A stretch of 64,000 nucleotides of DNA from Pycnopodia helianthoides (Eukaryota; Echinodermata; Asteroidea; Forcipulatida; Asteriidae), in contig CM063254.1 of NCBI GenBank assembly GCA_032158295.1, positions 992,001 through 1,056,000 of the forward strand, written 5' to 3'. Shown piece by piece: positions 63,058 through 64,000 of this stretch. The number at the start of each line of letters is the position of its first letter. Within the stretch, counting starts at the first letter, position 1. A program made the translations under genes and the position numbers. The notes beneath the pieces were generated by a model, which saw nothing but the letters and a program-made list of their open reading frames with translations, ran no database searches and was not told the DNA's origin.

Positions 63058-64000
63058 ATGAATTCCTCTCTTGCTAAAGGATCTGTTCCTAAGAATTGGA
63101 AACTCTCTCAAATCACCCCTGTATTCAAAGCCGGCAGTCGCAACTGCATTACTAACTATCGACCTGGGCCCAATTTCATGGCTCTGCTTATCGTAAGCAA
63201 AGAATCGGCGCTTGTGGAAGCAGGGAATTCCGCGCTTACGTCAAGCGTATTTCACGGGTTAGCGGGGAATTTCGGCTTGTGCGCGTGCGTACTCCACATT
63301 TCTACGCTTACACAGCCAGTGCAGAAATTCGGCGCTTGAACAGTAAGCGGAGAATGGTCACCGCAAGCGCAGAATTCGGCGGTAAGCAGAGCCATGAAAT
63401 TGGGCCCTGTTGCTTTAACATCAGTAGTTGGCAAGGTGTTCGAAAGAACTATAGCCGAAAACATTAATAAGCATAATCAGCATGGTTTCACAGCTAAGAA
63501 ATCATGTGTTACCCAACTCATCAATGCAACCCACGACTGGGCAACTATTCTCGACAAGCCACACCCACCTCGACTTGACATCATCTTCCTAGACTTCACC
63601 AAGGCTTTCGACCTCATGCCTCACCACATTCTTCTGGATAACTTGGCTCGTAACTTTAACATTCGTGGCCCCACATGGATCTGGCTGGAATCATTTCTCA
63701 CTGGTAGACAGCAGCGAGGTACCTACCGTGAAAGCGTCTCTTCTTGGCACCAGTCACATCTGGAGTTCCCCAGGGAAGTGTCATTGGTCTTTATAAGTGA
63801 TATTTCAAAAAATATATCTGCGACTTCTCAACTTCTGATGACACCCTCATTTACAAGCCAATCAAAACTCCAGCTAATGAACATGCTCTACAGTCTGACC
63901 TTACAACGCTCAATCAATGGAGCATAGCTAATGGTATGAGGATCAACAAAGACAAATCCAAAGTGATGCATATGTCGCTGCAAAACACCCAAGGGCGAGC
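63058..64000 (+). mobile_element. Degenerate LINE reverse transcriptase, runs off the right edge
   Basis: Reverse transcriptase of a CR1/L2/jockey-like non-LTR retrotransposon. In order: VPKNWKLSQITPVFKAGS and NYRP (finger motifs), then after a MITE insertion VGKVFERTI, QHGFTAKKSCVTQLI, motif A FLDFTKAFDLMPHHILLDNL, GVPQGSVIG (frame change near 63770), and motif C as TSDDTLIY with a neighbouring QWSIANGMRINKDKSKVM. Motif C has Ser-Asp-Asp where Ala-Asp-Asp is usual. A deletion removes the stretch between GVPQGSVIG and the following ISDI, and the 5' part is absent. It is therefore a fossil copy. Confidence 0.85.
63166..63407 (-). mobile_element. MITE family M inserted in the LINE
   Basis: 242 bases with the same ends as 59706-59956 and reversed interior. 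It separates CGACCT from GTTGCTTTAACA in the reverse transcriptase frame. Two or three flanking bases (CT or CCT) appear on both sides, so the target duplication is very short. The 93-codon frame across the join is spurious. Confidence 0.92.

Overview
This is eukaryotic, animal nuclear DNA. It holds four multi-exon protein genes with GT-AG introns, set in intron and intergenic sequence full of short transposons, tRNA-derived SINEs and minisatellites. The proteins closely match animal orthologues (compared from memory, no search run). TTAGGG-type repeats, and short inverted-repeat elements beginning GGGCCCAATTTCAT, suggest a marine deuterostome invertebrate, most likely an echinoderm such as a sea star. 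The organism call is inference.

Layout. (1) 1-23322, plus strand: the last five coding exons of fucose mutarotase (FUOM); its first coding exon lies left of the window. (2) 23323-28233: intergenic, tail to tail with the next gene. (3) 28234-35443, minus strand: syntaxin-18 (STX18), 11 exons, complete. (4) 35444-35612: short divergent promoter. (5) 35613-40999, plus strand: ERI1-type 3'-5' exoribonuclease (SAP plus DEDDh), 7 exons if the first exon is right. (6) 41000-50755: gene desert with a 1.1 kb telomere-like array, a LINE 3' end and several MITEs. (7) 50756-61957, minus strand: the C-terminal half of a HECTD2-type HECT ubiquitin ligase; the 5' exons lie right of the window and one internal exon was not found. 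(8) 62631-64000: a MITE, then a degenerate LINE reverse transcriptase that itself carries a MITE.

The genes are ordinary housekeeping genes and are not an operon or a linked system. The unusual things are structural. Three of the four genes carry what looks like a one-base indel at a conserved position. Exon edges have been tandemly duplicated in at least four places, including the end of the ERI1 coding sequence, which is copied three more times downstream. Transposons are nested in at least four places, and one leaves a recognisable reverse transcriptase on both sides. CTCF-like GAGGGCGCT motifs recur, one of them in the STX18/ERI1 promoter. I found no new enzymatic or defence system.
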